Shown: positions 1 through 9,793 of the stretch, one piece after another
Numbering within the stretch: position 1 is the first letter of the stretch
Layout: each line of letters begins with the position of its first letter
Assembly: GCA_028565715.1 (NCBI GenBank)
Contig: JAOXYC010085558.1
Coordinates: 1-14,255 of the forward strand
DNA: 14,255 nucleotides
Reading direction: 5' to 3'
Source: Phoronis pallida
Lineage: Eukaryota > Phoronida > Phoronidae
Made by a program: the position numbers and the translations under genes
The notes under the pieces: generated by a model
Seen by the model: only the letters and a program-made list of their open reading frames with translations
Told to the model about the DNA's origin: nothing
Databases searched by the model: none

Positions 1-29
1 GACCAGATTAATAATTTAATGTTATTTTA

Positions 30-140
30 ATTTCTCACATGATAAGTTCGTTGTTATCGCGATAACAAATGTATTATTGCGATTACACATGTGGATTATC
101 CAAAATAACACACTCTGACGGATCACTGTATTCATACGCC
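30..140 (+). repeat. Left member of a long-range inverted repeat pair
   Basis: This segment, beginning ATTTCTCACATGATAAGTTC and ending CTGTATTCATACGCC, matches the reverse complement of 7168-7249. Shared blocks include AAATGTATTAT, AAAATAACACACTCTGAC and TGTATTCATACGCC. The left copy has two extra insertions of about 20 and 5 bases. Confidence 0.8.
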
Positions 141-506
141 TGTTTTCGCCGTCTCTATGATTAAAAACATTGTTTCAATAAGTAAATGTGTACAAGGTTT
201 CAAACATCTCCTGTGTCAGTGTAGGTATCTCATTGAGTCAAGGACGTAACCAGCTCTATTTGTTCGGGAAGCAAAAAATAATACTATAACCTGAGTGGCA
301 TACTCAGTAACATTTTGGAAACGGGGCCTCAAATGGTTCAGTGATAATTAATACCAAACCTAAAAGATGGTAAAATGTAAGAAGAAAAAAACTGCCTAGA
401 AAAAGTGACCATTTCTGGAGCCTCCTTTTAATAACAGTCAAAGTTTCCTTCTTAATGAAAACACAATAAAAAACACGACTACTCATGCAAACGAGTTGCG
501 TTCCTA
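141..506. other. Non-coding stretch, nothing recognised
   Basis: No domain, RNA gene or clear repeat is visible. The minus-strand 87-codon frame at 304-567 runs into the hairpin at 507-574 and shows no protein family pattern. Confidence 0.5.
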
Positions 507-574
507 ATAAATATTGAAGACAGAAAAATTCGGAACAGACCAGTTCTGAATTTTTCTGTCTTTTCAATATTTAT
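507..574. repeat. Near-perfect hairpin (about 30-bp stem)
   Basis: ATAAATATTGAAGACAGAAA and the bases after it pair with TTTTTCTGTCTTTTCAATAT and flanking bases across a short loop around AGACCAG (535-541). The only irregularities are one mismatch and a 2-base bulge. It may be a tiny foldback repeat or a pre-miRNA-like hairpin; the high AT content argues for a repeat. Confidence 0.8.
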
Positions 575-892
575 CACTCTGGGCCAGTAAAAGCACACAT
601 TTATTTGCGTACCTGATGTTATATGTGAAAAATCGATTTTTATAAATTCCGTTATTAATATTGTTTTTTGACTATATACCTTAACTTGATTAGGTCTTCA
701 AAAAAGGCGTTTTTTCAACGATTTTCCTGCAAAAAATGAGTTTTTTATACGAAAAATCTGACAGTCAGCCTCTTTTACATCTTAGTGACATATTCTTCAA
801 AACATTTCCAAAGGAACAAATAGCAGAAATAATACACCACGCTCATGCCTGATGGTTGGGTTGAATGTTGAAACACTAAACATATTTTTACT
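575..892. other. AT-rich non-coding stretch, nothing recognised
   Basis: It contains T and A homopolymer runs with no open frame, RNA gene or repeat partner within the window. Confidence 0.5.
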
Positions 893-1126
893 AGGAATTA
901 CCTCCCGTGTCTTCAACATTCTCTTTTAATTGACACCAGGTAGCGTCATAGTCGATTAAAATGAGACCGTATTCCAATCACTTTAAACGTGTTTACCACC
1001 CACGGTGTGGCAGCTTTGGGTTTTGAGCACGATTTACCTGCATGATTATTTTGGAATGCTCTCAGTGTAACTGGGTTGCCATCTAGTGGCAATTAAAAAA
1101 GGTTGCAGACACGGGAGGTAATTCCT
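893..1126. mobile_element. Short TIR element (MITE-like, 234 bp)
   Basis: The left end AGGAATTACCTCCCGTGTCT (893-912) is mirrored by AGACACGGGAGGTAATTCCT apart from one base at the inner edge of the right copy (1107-1126). Weaker complementarity continues inward for about 30 bases (TTTTAATTG.CACCAG facing CTAGTGGCAATTAAAA). No target-site duplication is clear, and the interior has no coding content. Confidence 0.68.
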
Positions 1127-2258
1127 TATGTTACGCAATCGTCCTCATTCAAGAGTAGATATTATTTAAGAACCGATGTACGACTTTTTAAAAAATCTAA
1201 GTATATAATTACTCACTTTACCACTAGCATGACCATGTGATCAAGTCATATTGAGACTTAGGCCTACTAGTGGTTGGCCCTGTGGAAATACGGAGGGAGG
1301 CTCTTTTTGGAAATGACACTTTTAAAAAACATATTTCTGCAGAGAAACTAAAATGCCTTTAGGACTCTGCAAACGGGAAGAGCAAGTTCCTTTACATATG
1401 ATCGCCATTGACTATTCGCCTGACACAGCCGGCTCAACCGCGGTGATTGTTAGAATATAAGTAAATATGTATTTGTATAGACCCATTTTAGAAGTTTCAA
1501 GTTTTTGCCTTTAAATACCGTCTGATTGGCAGTCTTACAAAAGAACTTTTTTCACATGCCAAGAACCCGTATTGCAAACTCTGACTAGCAATTTTTCTTG
1601 ATCCGTTTTTTCTATTTAGTTCTTGAGTAAAAATTGATAATATATACATGTTATATTTTTCTGTTTTTGTATTGAATGGATTTGAGATGATAAGGACGAT
1701 TTTTTTATCACGCGATAAAACCAAAAGTTGAAAACTAGAAATGAGATTTTCCCACCCAAGAAAACCATATTCTTGATTTGATAGCTAGTCGACTTCTTGC
1801 TATCCTTTGGCTCATTTTATGCAATAATGAATAATAGGAACATCTATCACCGGTCAGTCGCGCCTCCTAGGGGTATTCTATATTGTAATTTCAGATTCGA
1901 AAATGATAACGAACTCTCACGTAAAAGATGTTAAGGCGATGATGGACTTTTAATTGACTGGTTTAGACTTCCTATGGGAAATTTATTAAAGATAATTCTT
2001 CCACATAACTAATAAAGAAATACCTAGAATATCATTTATAATGCAATTACTGTGCAATTATCAGGAATGCAGAGACATTTCATTTAGTATTTCTATTATT
2101 ATCTCGATGCTTCAAGCGTGTACTTTTCACGAGACACTGATGTAGGCAAATGTTTCAGTTTTGTTTTATTCATTTGCACACAGTATGTTGGTGTCATTAA
2201 TTAGACACATTAATAATACATGCAGATGGAATGTCATACACAAAAACTACCGTGGCAT
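1127..2258. other. AT-rich non-coding stretch with one short inverted repeat
   Basis: The only structure seen is an 8-base inverted pair, ACCACTAG (1220-1227) and CTAGTGGT (1267-1274). The 75-codon minus-strand frame at 1497-1724 has no recognisable motif. No exon-like or RNA signal was found. Confidence 0.5.
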
Positions 2259-2262
2259 TTAA

Positions 2263-2782
2263 CGTAAGTGTGAACGTTAATGACTGGGGGTCAGTTTTCA
2301 TGAAATACAAAAAATGCTGTTGCTTTTATGCCCACAAAAGAACATATTTTTTGAAAGGTGAATAAATTTGGAATCTATTAGTTATCTTTAAATTTAAAAA
2401 AATTAATTTTTGTCACATGACCAATTTTTTTTACTGACAAAATTTATTAATTTTTTTCAACAAGGATTTAAAGAACAGTACATCCTGTATGGGCATGGTT
2501 GCTATTTCAATATAGTCTTAAATTTTTTTTTTTTTTAGTTTTGGACATATTGAATTTTAAAGCTAAAATTTTCTTAAATTTTGTTCTTTGTGAAAGTCCT
2601 TATTTTTGAAGCGTTATAGCTCAACAATGGGGGGATCAATCAAAAACCTGAGACCCATGTCCCTTCTACTAAAGATAAAGAGTATATCTTTAAATTTTCG
2701 TGAAGATTCGATCACTCATTGCAGAGAAATTCGTGTTCAAAAAGTGCCAAAAATAGCCTAAATCGCAACGTTCACACTAACG
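2263..2782. mobile_element. TTAA-flanked non-autonomous DNA transposon with 16-bp TIRs (520 bp)
   Basis: The left end CGTAAGTGTGAACGTT (2263-2278) is the reverse complement of the right end AACGTTCACACTAACG (2767-2782) with one mismatch, and both are flanked by TTAA (2259-2262, 2783-2786). The interior is AT-rich, not palindromic overall, and has no open frame of note. It contains a strong internal hairpin (2396-2457). Its terminus differs from the AGGTAC family, so it is a second TTAA-targeting family or subfamily. Confidence 0.7.
2396..2457. repeat. AT-rich hairpin inside the 520-bp TTAA element
   Basis: AAAAAAATTAATTTTTGTCA (2396-2415) pairs with TGACAAAATTTATTAATTTT and flanking T residues (2435-2457), with a 3-base bulge and a loop of about 19 bases. 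Confidence 0.7.
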
Positions 2783-3191
2783 TTAATACATAAAGGAGGC
2801 CTATAGAACAATTCTGTTTTGTCATTCAAATAAATGACCTGTTTTTACTCACCACAATATTATCTCTGCAACCGAGCTCGAAGCGTAATCATCGAGTATA
2901 CAGAACCGCAATAAATATAATTTTTGGGCGGGTTTGAGAGCAGGTAAGGTCACAAAAACCATAAAAATTGTTTTATATCATCTTTGCAAAAATACCACTG
3001 AGAGGTAGTGACCGTTCCCTAAAACTGGAGATGGTGAAGAATGCCAAAGTGATATTAGTTTAAGGCGACAAAAACATGACTTTTTCGTTTCCCGGTCGAG
3101 AGTTCCATATTTTTCTGTCTTTACAAAATTAATCAATTCGGCCAGCAAAGCAAACATGTAATAAAAACATGACTGTTCAACCATTACGGTA

Positions 3192-3503
3192 TTTTCTCGC
3201 CATTTTGGGACAACAAACAATATTTGCAAAATTAGTTTTTTCAGTACTTGGCACGAAATTGCGACAAGGTCCAAAAATTGATATTTGCGTCTTTATCAAA
3301 TTGGTACAGGCTCAAATTTTCACAACACTCACCTTATTCTGTGTCGGTTTTACATTAGAAATTGTGACACCTGAGAAAACTTGAAATTTTTTGTGATGTT
3401 CACCAAATTGGGTAACCCGGAAAACAAAGACACGCGAATTTGGGACAAGAAGTCAATTTTCTGAAAATAATTAATTTCAAAGTGTCCCAAAATGGCGGGA
3501 AAA
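3192..3503. repeat. Imperfect inverted repeat, probable decayed MITE (312 bp)
   Basis: The left end TTTTCTCGCCATTTTGGGAC (3192-3211) mirrors GTCCCAAAATGGCGGGAAAA (3484-3503) with one mismatch. Inner blocks also correspond with mismatches, for example AATTGCGACAAGGTCC against the complement of the GGGACAAG region near 3442-3449. No target duplication is clear. The short frames on both strands here (2978-3583) are explained by this structure and show no domain. Confidence 0.6.
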
Positions 3504-3798
3504 AATAGCGTAGATCCCTGGTTGCTGATATTAGAAATGCATCTAATTTTTCTGCATTCTAATGGGGCGAAATTCCCCCACAAAAAAAAATACGCAAGAT
3601 TTCTTCTCTATTTTTTTCAAGGTTATGTGGGAGGCTAATGTCATACTTTTGTAACTATTGTACTCTGCTACTTGAAACATTCGAATCTTAATTTTGTTCT
3701 TGTTGAAGATATGTATGGGGATTTTTTTTGAAAAAAACTTTGTCAATGCAAAAAACAAGCCTTTCCCTATAGAATTGAGCGAGAATTGCCTGGTATCA

Positions 3799-3991
3799 TC
3801 GATGATGATGATGACGACAACGGTGACGATGGTGATGGTGATGGTGGTGGTGATGGTATTGATGATGATGATGATGATAATGATGATGATAATGATGATG
3901 GTGTTGATGATGATGGTGATGATGATAATGATGATGATGATGTTTACGTTGATGATGACAATGATAATTACGATGACGGTGACGACGATGA
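3799..3991 (+). repeat. Imperfect trinucleotide microsatellite, GAT/GAC/GGT type
   Basis: About 190 bases consist almost entirely of GAT triplets with GAC, GGT and AAT interruptions. Two overlapping plus-strand frames (3694-4020 and 3786-4007) encode only methionine- or aspartate-rich runs and are artefacts of the repeat. The interruptions suggest an old locus. Confidence 0.92.
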
Positions 3992-4030
3992 TTATATCAG
4001 AAGGTAAGCCATTAGATTAGGGCATTCCAA

Positions 4031-4065
4031 TATAATCAGAGACCGTATTTTCGGTTTCTGATATA
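4031..4065. repeat. Small hairpin
   Basis: ATCAGAGACCG (4035-4045) faces CGGTTTCTGAT (4052-4062) with one mismatch and a 6-base loop, just downstream of the microsatellite. Function unknown. Confidence 0.55.
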
Positions 4066-4261
4066 AGCGTGATGGCAGGTAGAGCCAGTAGACGTAGCGG
4101 CTAGCGACTGTGTTTTACACGTGTGTAACATGTTGTACAATGTTAAATGATAGCAGGCCGCACCTGAATGAATATTATCAATGACAATAACGAGCCAGGC
4201 TGAATACGGTGAAATGAATCTACTGATTCCACTCAACTATTATAGCTCAAGTCTGTTTTAA

Positions 4262-4732
4262 AGGTACATGCAACTTTTTTGAATGTTCTCTAGGGTAGGA
4301 TAGTCTATAGTGCTATTATTATGCTAGAAAAATCAATTTAAGTGAAAAAAAAATTGTTGAAAAAATTATTTTTGATATTTTGATCATGTCATTGGCACAC
4401 AAGCATAGCTAAACAAATTGGAAAAATAGTTTTTCTTCAAATAATTTCAAGATATGAATTCCAAACAAGAAAATTTGCCAAATGTGTTTAATGTAAGGAT
4501 CCTAGCTATAAATATATTTTGCAATTTTCTTGTTTGTAAGTCAAATCTTGAAATAATTCGAGGAAAACGTATTTTTCCAATGTATTTAGCTATGAACTGT
4601 GTGCCAATGACATCACAAGATATAATAAATAAGTTTTTCAAAAAAAATGTTTTCCCTAAAATTGTTTTTTCTAGCCGTATGATAGCAATGTAGACCCTCC
4701 TAGAGAACATTCAGAAATAGTTGTATGTACCT
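4262..4732. mobile_element. TTAA-flanked foldback MITE, copy A (471 bp)
   Basis: The element begins AGGTACATGCAACT and ends with its near complement ...GTTGTATGTACCT, and it is flanked on both sides by TTAA (4258-4261, 4733-4736). The whole element is an imperfect palindrome. Its arms share the inner blocks TTTTGATATTTTGATC, TGACATCA-like segments, and a TTCCAAACAAGAAAAT motif facing ATTTTCTTGTTTG near the centre (around 4500). It has no transposase, so it is non-autonomous. TTAA target duplication is characteristic of piggyBac-type insertion, but the ends do not look like a classical piggyBac CCC terminus, so superfamily is inferred from the TTAA only. Open frames on both strands at 4447-4710 are by-products of the palindrome. 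Confidence 0.83.
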
Positions 4733-4736
4733 TTAA

Positions 4737-5144
4737 AACCCTCGCTACAATAATAAATGGCTCGTTATTGATGGCTAAAATAAATGTCTGACTTTTGCCA
4801 AAATCAACCGATTATCCGGCATTGCCGATTTTTTAAGAAATAGCTTTTGCTTCAATTTAATGTTTAAATTTTGTAATTGGTTTTTAACTGACTTCTAAAC
4901 AGGTATTGATTAATAATGGTTATACCAATACTTAATTGTACTGGGTATAAATCTAAAATAAGACTCATAGTTTAAATATTAACATTCTCAACGCCAATGT
5001 GGCGTCTCATGTTCCAACATTGACTTTTGTTTAAACTTTCAACTTTGATCACAATATCGTCTTTTTTCTATTTCTTTTACTAAAACAAAAGGAAACTTTA
5101 AAATGCAGTCATAGTAATTGACATTGATTTTAGCGAGCCTGTGT
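4737..5144. other. Non-coding stretch, nothing recognised
   Basis: It is AT-rich with no repeat partner found. The 117-codon minus-strand frame that begins at 5392 and runs to 5039 is the longest of the quiet region, but it shows no signal, motif or splice context I can support. Confidence 0.45.
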
Positions 5145-5220
5145 ATCTGTGGGCTAGTCACGTGATTAGAGCACTTGGCGATGAATCGGAATATTTCAGG
5201 TTCCGGCGATTTCCATAGTT
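5145..5220 (+). repeat. Possible tRNA-derived SINE head, degenerate
   Basis: GGGCTAGTCACGTGATTAGAGCACTTG (split here as GGGCTAGTCACGTG then ATTAGAGCACTTG, 5151-5177) resembles a tRNA D-arm and box A. A GGTTC...TTTCC segment (5199-5214) resembles a disrupted box B at roughly tRNA spacing. No clean cloverleaf forms and no tail is recognised. This is a low-confidence call. Confidence 0.3.
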
Positions 5221-5726
5221 GGAAAAACCCTGGCGGTAGGATGACACGTTTAATTGTGGTGCATGGTTGCTCTGACCAGCGGCTTCGGCCTAAAAGAGTA
5301 ACCATGATGAACGGAAACAGCGTCGAAAAAAACACCGCCTGCGTAAAAATATGCTTTGAAGTATCTTGTACTTTGACCCAAAAGTTATTCAAGACTACTA
5401 ATCAATAATTACATATTGTTAATGAAAGGTTATCTAAAATACCAGCGTTTTAAAATATAAGGGTATTTATTGTTGTATTTATAAATATTTTTCTAAAGTG
5501 CATAAAATGACTTTGCACTTTAAATTCAATTAGTCAGTCATCATTACTAATGTAAACCGCTTTCATATCTAGTCATTGTTCTATCATATTACTGGAATAT
5601 TGTGTCTCAGCATAATTTTCTCTTATAAACCAAGTGTCAGTGACTGACAGGCTACTGTGACATTTCAATATCGTCATTCCGCGAAAATAAAGTAGCACAT
5701 AAAAAATTGAGTTTTCAATCACATTT
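5221..5726. other. Non-coding stretch with a short hairpin
   Basis: TAAAGTGCA (5493-5501) and TGCACTTTA (5513-5521) form a perfect 9-base inverted pair. Nothing else was recognised, and the short opposing frames at 5039-5408 have no domain. Confidence 0.45.
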
Positions 5727-5730
5727 TTAA

Positions 5731-5977
5731 GGGTATGTGGAGGTTAATTTTCAACAAGATTTTTTTTTGCAAAAACACAGTGTTTTCCTATTTAAAACAG
5801 TTACAAATGTTTTAAAAGGTTTTAATTGTTTATTTGGGGTAATTCCATCAAAAAGGATATTCTTTTAAGATCAAATCAGTCTCATATCTTCAGAAATATG
5901 ACAATTTTGGAATTTAAAATCTCGATTCTCAAAAAGGGCTCAAGATACTCCATTGAAAATTTCAGGGCATACCCTTA
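5731..5977. repeat. Possible short TIR element (247 bp)
   Basis: GGGTATG at 5731 mirrors CATACCC ending at 5977. A second matching block lies inside each end (TTTTCAA facing TTGAAAA). The left flank is TTAA (5727-5730), but the right flank is TTAT, so a TTAA duplication would need one mutation. The terminus is short, so this is tentative. Confidence 0.35.
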
Positions 5978-7167
5978 TATCATAGAACTAGTAAATGGTG
6001 TCTCACTTTTTTGAAATATTGCCTGGTGTACGAGAAATATAGTCTCAATAATCAAGATTCTCAACATTTTTGATTTTTGGTCAAAAAATTGCAGCTAATT
6101 AATTGTTCTTTTCATTGTGATAAAGTGGGTCATGTGACTACCGGGATATTCTACAAATCTAAGTGTAACTCGACCAATGAGCTGTATACATATATATAAA
6201 GCTCATTGACTCGATCAACATTCGATATTGTAATGAACCAGATTTTAGGGGTGTGATCAATTCTTGCTCACCTGCTTACATAAAAAATAATTGCGTTTAA
6301 ATTAATTTCGTTTAAAAGAATGTTTTCATAAATTAAATAATTCGAATTGCTTGTTAATTACACTCTCACACTCGTTCCATTACCAGCGCTGAACACGGCG
6401 ATCATATAGGCACGCACATGTTAACCATCGTGCAGCCGGTTGCTCGTAGAATCAATGTGAAGGACTGTTTTCATGTGGTTATTACCATCTATTTTCTTGT
6501 CTTTGAAAATATTGTTGATTACGTTAACTCACACATGTGTGGCAGGTACTGGGGTATATGATGGGCTTAAATAAATGGTGGAATGTCCGACATAGACATC
6601 TCCTGATAATGAGATGAGTGGAACTGGGTTAAGAGATACACGCCGTACAGTGGAAAAGTTGGTTGGTCACGATTAATGAAATTCAAAAAGATAATGCGGT
6701 TCTTAATTCGTGTCTGTCCCATCCAAATTGCATTTTTGAAATTCAAACAGGTAAAACAATATCTTTGGTCTTTAAATAAGTCATGGTATGATATTTAAGC
6801 TCCGATATACTTGAATCCGCGTCCTGAAACCAAGGCCTGTGCAGGGGGCCAACATTACAGTACACAGCTATACAGTGTATATATAAAATATAAATAGGAG
6901 TCGTCAAGTTTCACTCATTTCTTAAAGTCATGTACTATAACCCCTATATTAACAGTTTGCATTTCCAATATCAAGAACTCTGTCCAATTTGTATATTATT
7001 AGTGATATAGAGGATAATCAACTAGTGTCATTCAATAATAAATTTCTCAAAATGAGTCAAAATCCGGAGCCTTTGGAGTTTTATTCAATGACGACGAGTT
7101 TATTGTTCTTTTTCTCACATGAAACAGTGACGACGCGTTGTCAAAGAAAAAACGAGGATTTTTTGAG
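5978..7167. other. Non-coding stretch with one hairpin
   Basis: A 13-15-base inverted pair (CTCGACCAATGAGC at 6169-6182 facing GCTCATTGACTCGA at 6201-6214, near-complementary) encloses a TA-rich loop. No coding, RNA or splice pattern was supported elsewhere in this interval. Confidence 0.5.
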
Positions 7168-7249
7168 GGCGTATGAATACAGTCAGAGTGTGTTATTTTC
7201 GATAATACATTTGAGATTGCGATAGAAACGAACTTATCATGTGAGAAAT
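7168..7249 (-). repeat. Right member of a long-range inverted repeat pair
   Basis: It is the inverted partner of 30-140. It reads GGCGTATGAATACAG, then GTCAGAGTGTGTTATTTT, ending GAACTTATCATGTGAGAAAT. The pair could be the terminal inverted repeats of one old element of about 7.2 kb, or two opposed copies of a solo repeat. No target duplication is obvious at either outer edge. Confidence 0.8.
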
Positions 7250-8380
7250 GAAGTTAACACTTGGCCACACAGTCAAAAATGTCTGGTGGAAACTGCAATG
7301 CATCAATAGGAAATTAAAATATAATTTAGCTTTGTTTGAGTAAAACCAATCACAATTTTTTAGTGAGGGGTTTACTATGAGAGAGATCTCGAAAAAATAG
7401 TATTCCTTTTCTCGTTATTCATTTGGAAAAACTATTCGTAAGAGGCGCCATTTTTCTTGTTTTGATGAGACTAGGTTATCATTTTCAGATAACGTCAAAA
7501 ATCAAGAGTAAAAGAAATTTTCAAGAAACACGATCTCTCATGCTCTGTGGAAATCAGAACCCCTCCGGGTAAAACCCGTATGAAAATACAAGAAAATTGT
7601 CGCTTCCTTAGCTTCGAAGGGGACGTTACGATTTAAGAAGTTGAAGACATATATCAAAAAAAATAATAGAAGTTAAAGCATTTAAGCTACATGGATTTTA
7701 TTTCTTGCCTTTTGTTGAAAAGAATTAAAATTCTAGAGTTGGTAAAAAAAGTTTTTCAATCGCGACATGTTACGGTGATTACGTCCACCACTGTTAAGCT
7801 TTATCATAGAACGACAATCTAGGATAAGAAAGAAATGCTGTTTTTGTCTCTCAAACGTTGTTCTTTTATGTTATACTCGAAGTAAAGTGGCGAGAAGTTT
7901 CGCCAATGTAGTGTTGATGACAGTTTCACATCTTCAAATGTGCAAGGTCACAGGAATACTGAATTCAGTTTCGGAGTCGAAAAAACCCTAATTGCAACTT
8001 GTTTCGGTAACATATTCAAATACCACCATAGATGTTAATATCAAATTCAAATTATACAAACCTGCAGATTTTATGCTGACAAATTGTACGCGATAACCCT
8101 GAACTACTCACCAAAACGCTGATCAACATGAGACCGGTTAAAAGAAAATATCCTTCATTTCTTCAAATTTTAAATAAAAGATGACCGGCCACGAGCTCAG
8201 AAAAAATATTATAAGTTTTAGTAATTCAACGGGTGTTTTACTTCTTCAACCACACTCATCTGATAGATATATGTAAACACTGAGTAATAAAACAAACTAT
8301 CCCGGCTTGTTAGCAACAACTTACCTATTGACACCTATCAGCAGGTTAATCTCGGTCCGTCACCTCGTCCAGTGAACGCT
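7250..8380. other. Non-coding stretch, nothing firm recognised
   Basis: A weak, gapped inverted repeat may span 7362-7568 (GAGGGGTT and ATGAGAG blocks on both sides). It is too degraded to call. No exon-like signal was seen. Confidence 0.45.
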
Positions 8381-8461
8381 GTAAGCACGGTAACACTTCA
8401 CATCACCTCCAGCACTGTATGGTTTAAGCACGGTAACACTTCCCATCCACCACAGACAGTA
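8381..8461 (+). repeat. Two-copy tandem duplication, about 42-base period
   Basis: The units at 8381-8419 and 8423-8461 share TAAGCACGGTAACACTTC and then diverge slightly (ACATCACCTCCAGCACTGTA against CCATCCACCACAGACAGTA). The short plus-strand frame crossing them (8372-8554) is not considered a gene. Confidence 0.75.
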
Positions 8462-9137
8462 GTCAATATGACATTCTATCATCAGACGAAATCGGGGACG
8501 CAATCTTGGCAAATGATTCAAACGCAAAAAGCGTTACGCGGTGTACTCAGATAGACAGGTAGCGATCAACACATGGTGTGAGATTATCATATGTTATTAG
8601 ACTGTTCCCATTCATAAGGTGGAAATATACATTACGAAATGTAACCTACTCATAACTGCCATTTCTGTTAGTGATGAACTGTATAAATCATCTTTATATT
8701 AATATCTAGCCCGCATACCTTGCCTACCCGTGTGATGAGACGTGGACTTGCGCTTACATGCAAATACTACGTCTAGATACGGGCTGGCCCAATATTGCAA
8801 GGTGGAATCGGTTGATATGATAATTGAGATCATAAACTCTTAAATATTTTACTTTCTTTTTGCTAATACTCAAGCAAAAATTAATTAAATAGAATAAAAT
8901 ATCAATAGTATATGCAAAGCCCGGGATGCAAAGACGAACATTTTTTTATGCACTGGCCCAAAAGGATACACTGTTCCGAAAATGTAATTTTTAAAGCACA
9001 CATTTAAATATGCACGATCGTAAGAACTGACACATTCCTTGTTTTTTTCCCCGGAAACCTGCATGTTTGGATGGCCAATAATGATTTTTAGTTTCGTTGC
9101 ACAAAGCCACGTTTTTTTTGAATGACGTTGACTTTAA
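8462..9137. other. Non-coding stretch with a minor hairpin
   Basis: AGACGT (8738-8743) and ACGTCT (8769-8774) flank a partly pairing interior (TTGC facing GCAA). Nothing else is supported. Confidence 0.45.
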
Positions 9138-9248
9138 AAAAAAAACGGTTTCCAATATATTATTAAACAGGCTTTTTAAACGTTTTGACGATCAAAACAA
9201 ATAATAAAAACGTTAACGCCTGTTTGATATATTGGAAACCGTTTTTTT
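9138..9248. repeat. Foldback palindrome, about 111 bp
   Basis: The left arm AACGGTTTCCAATATAT...AAACAGGC (to 9172) pairs with the right arm GCCTGTTTGATATATTGG and AAACCGTTTTTTT (9218-9248), with one 3-base bulge. The interior also folds (GTTTTG facing CAAAAC; AAACG facing CGTTAA). A-rich and T-rich ends close the structure. No target duplication beyond A/T runs could be fixed. Confidence 0.82.
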
Positions 9249-9789
9249 CAGAAATGCAATGCAAAAAAACAGCGTCAGTCATCAAGTGAATTAATGTATT
9301 CCTGATGCCCGCATACACTTTGTATGTTCCACTTTTGAATGTATAATTCAAATGATTATAAAGGCCGCTACTGTACTACGATGATGGCTGAACGGACATA
9401 TGTACTAAGTCATATTCGACACCGTGGGTAATTCCACAGTGGCGCTCTCGTCCAATAGAGCAGTTTAGCATTTTTATGGAAAACATCCATTTTCCTTTTG
9501 TCTGTTATACGTGAAAACTGATAAATCAATTTGAATATGAAGTAAAAACGAGCCTGCAAATATAATTGCACTTGTGCAAAGTAGGTCTCATATTTCATAT
9601 GTAGCAGCAGTGTTTATTCAACACTCTATTCATAATTATCACTAAACAATCAACTTTTATAAACGTTAATAAGAGGCAATTTACATTTAGATGTAAGCGA
9701 CTTAATTACACTAGTTCTAGTGTTCGCACGTCAGACAGAGTCATTAGTTTTTCATAATTATACACAGATGATCCTTGGACTATTCTCAG
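9249..9789. other. Non-coding stretch, nothing recognised
   Basis: Short minus-strand frames at 9163-9351 (overlapping the palindrome) and 9410-9598 have no domain or splice support. No repeats were found. Confidence 0.45.
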
Positions 9790-9793
9790 TTAA

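Noticed and set aside
3694-4020. Open frames encoding Met-rich and Asp-rich proteins
   Set aside because: They are three readings of one triplet microsatellite; composition is fully explained by the repeat.
4447-4710. Opposing open frames of 87 and 79 codons
   Set aside because: They lie within the palindromic MITE copy A, so mirrored frames are expected from its symmetry.
5039-5392. 117-codon minus-strand frame, the longest outside the gene and LINE regions
   Set aside because: No domain, signal peptide or splice context was seen, and opposing frames of similar length exist on the other strand.
6880-6900. TATA-rich segment considered as a core promoter
   Set aside because: No open frame, initiator or gene follows it, and such TA runs are common in this window.
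7362-7568. A degenerate inverted repeat with GAGGGGTT and ATGAGAG blocks
   Set aside because: Only short blocks match and spacing differs by about 12 bases; it could be chance in AT-rich DNA.
8372-8554. A 60-codon frame considered as an upstream MAM exon because of a SGTQSWQM stretch
   Set aside because: The match to the MAM Trp-Gln strand is too short, the frame crosses a tandem duplication, and no fitting splice sites were seen.
8759-8766. Octamer ATGCAAAT (POU-factor site)
   Set aside because: A single 8-base match with no gene nearby is expected by chance in this composition.
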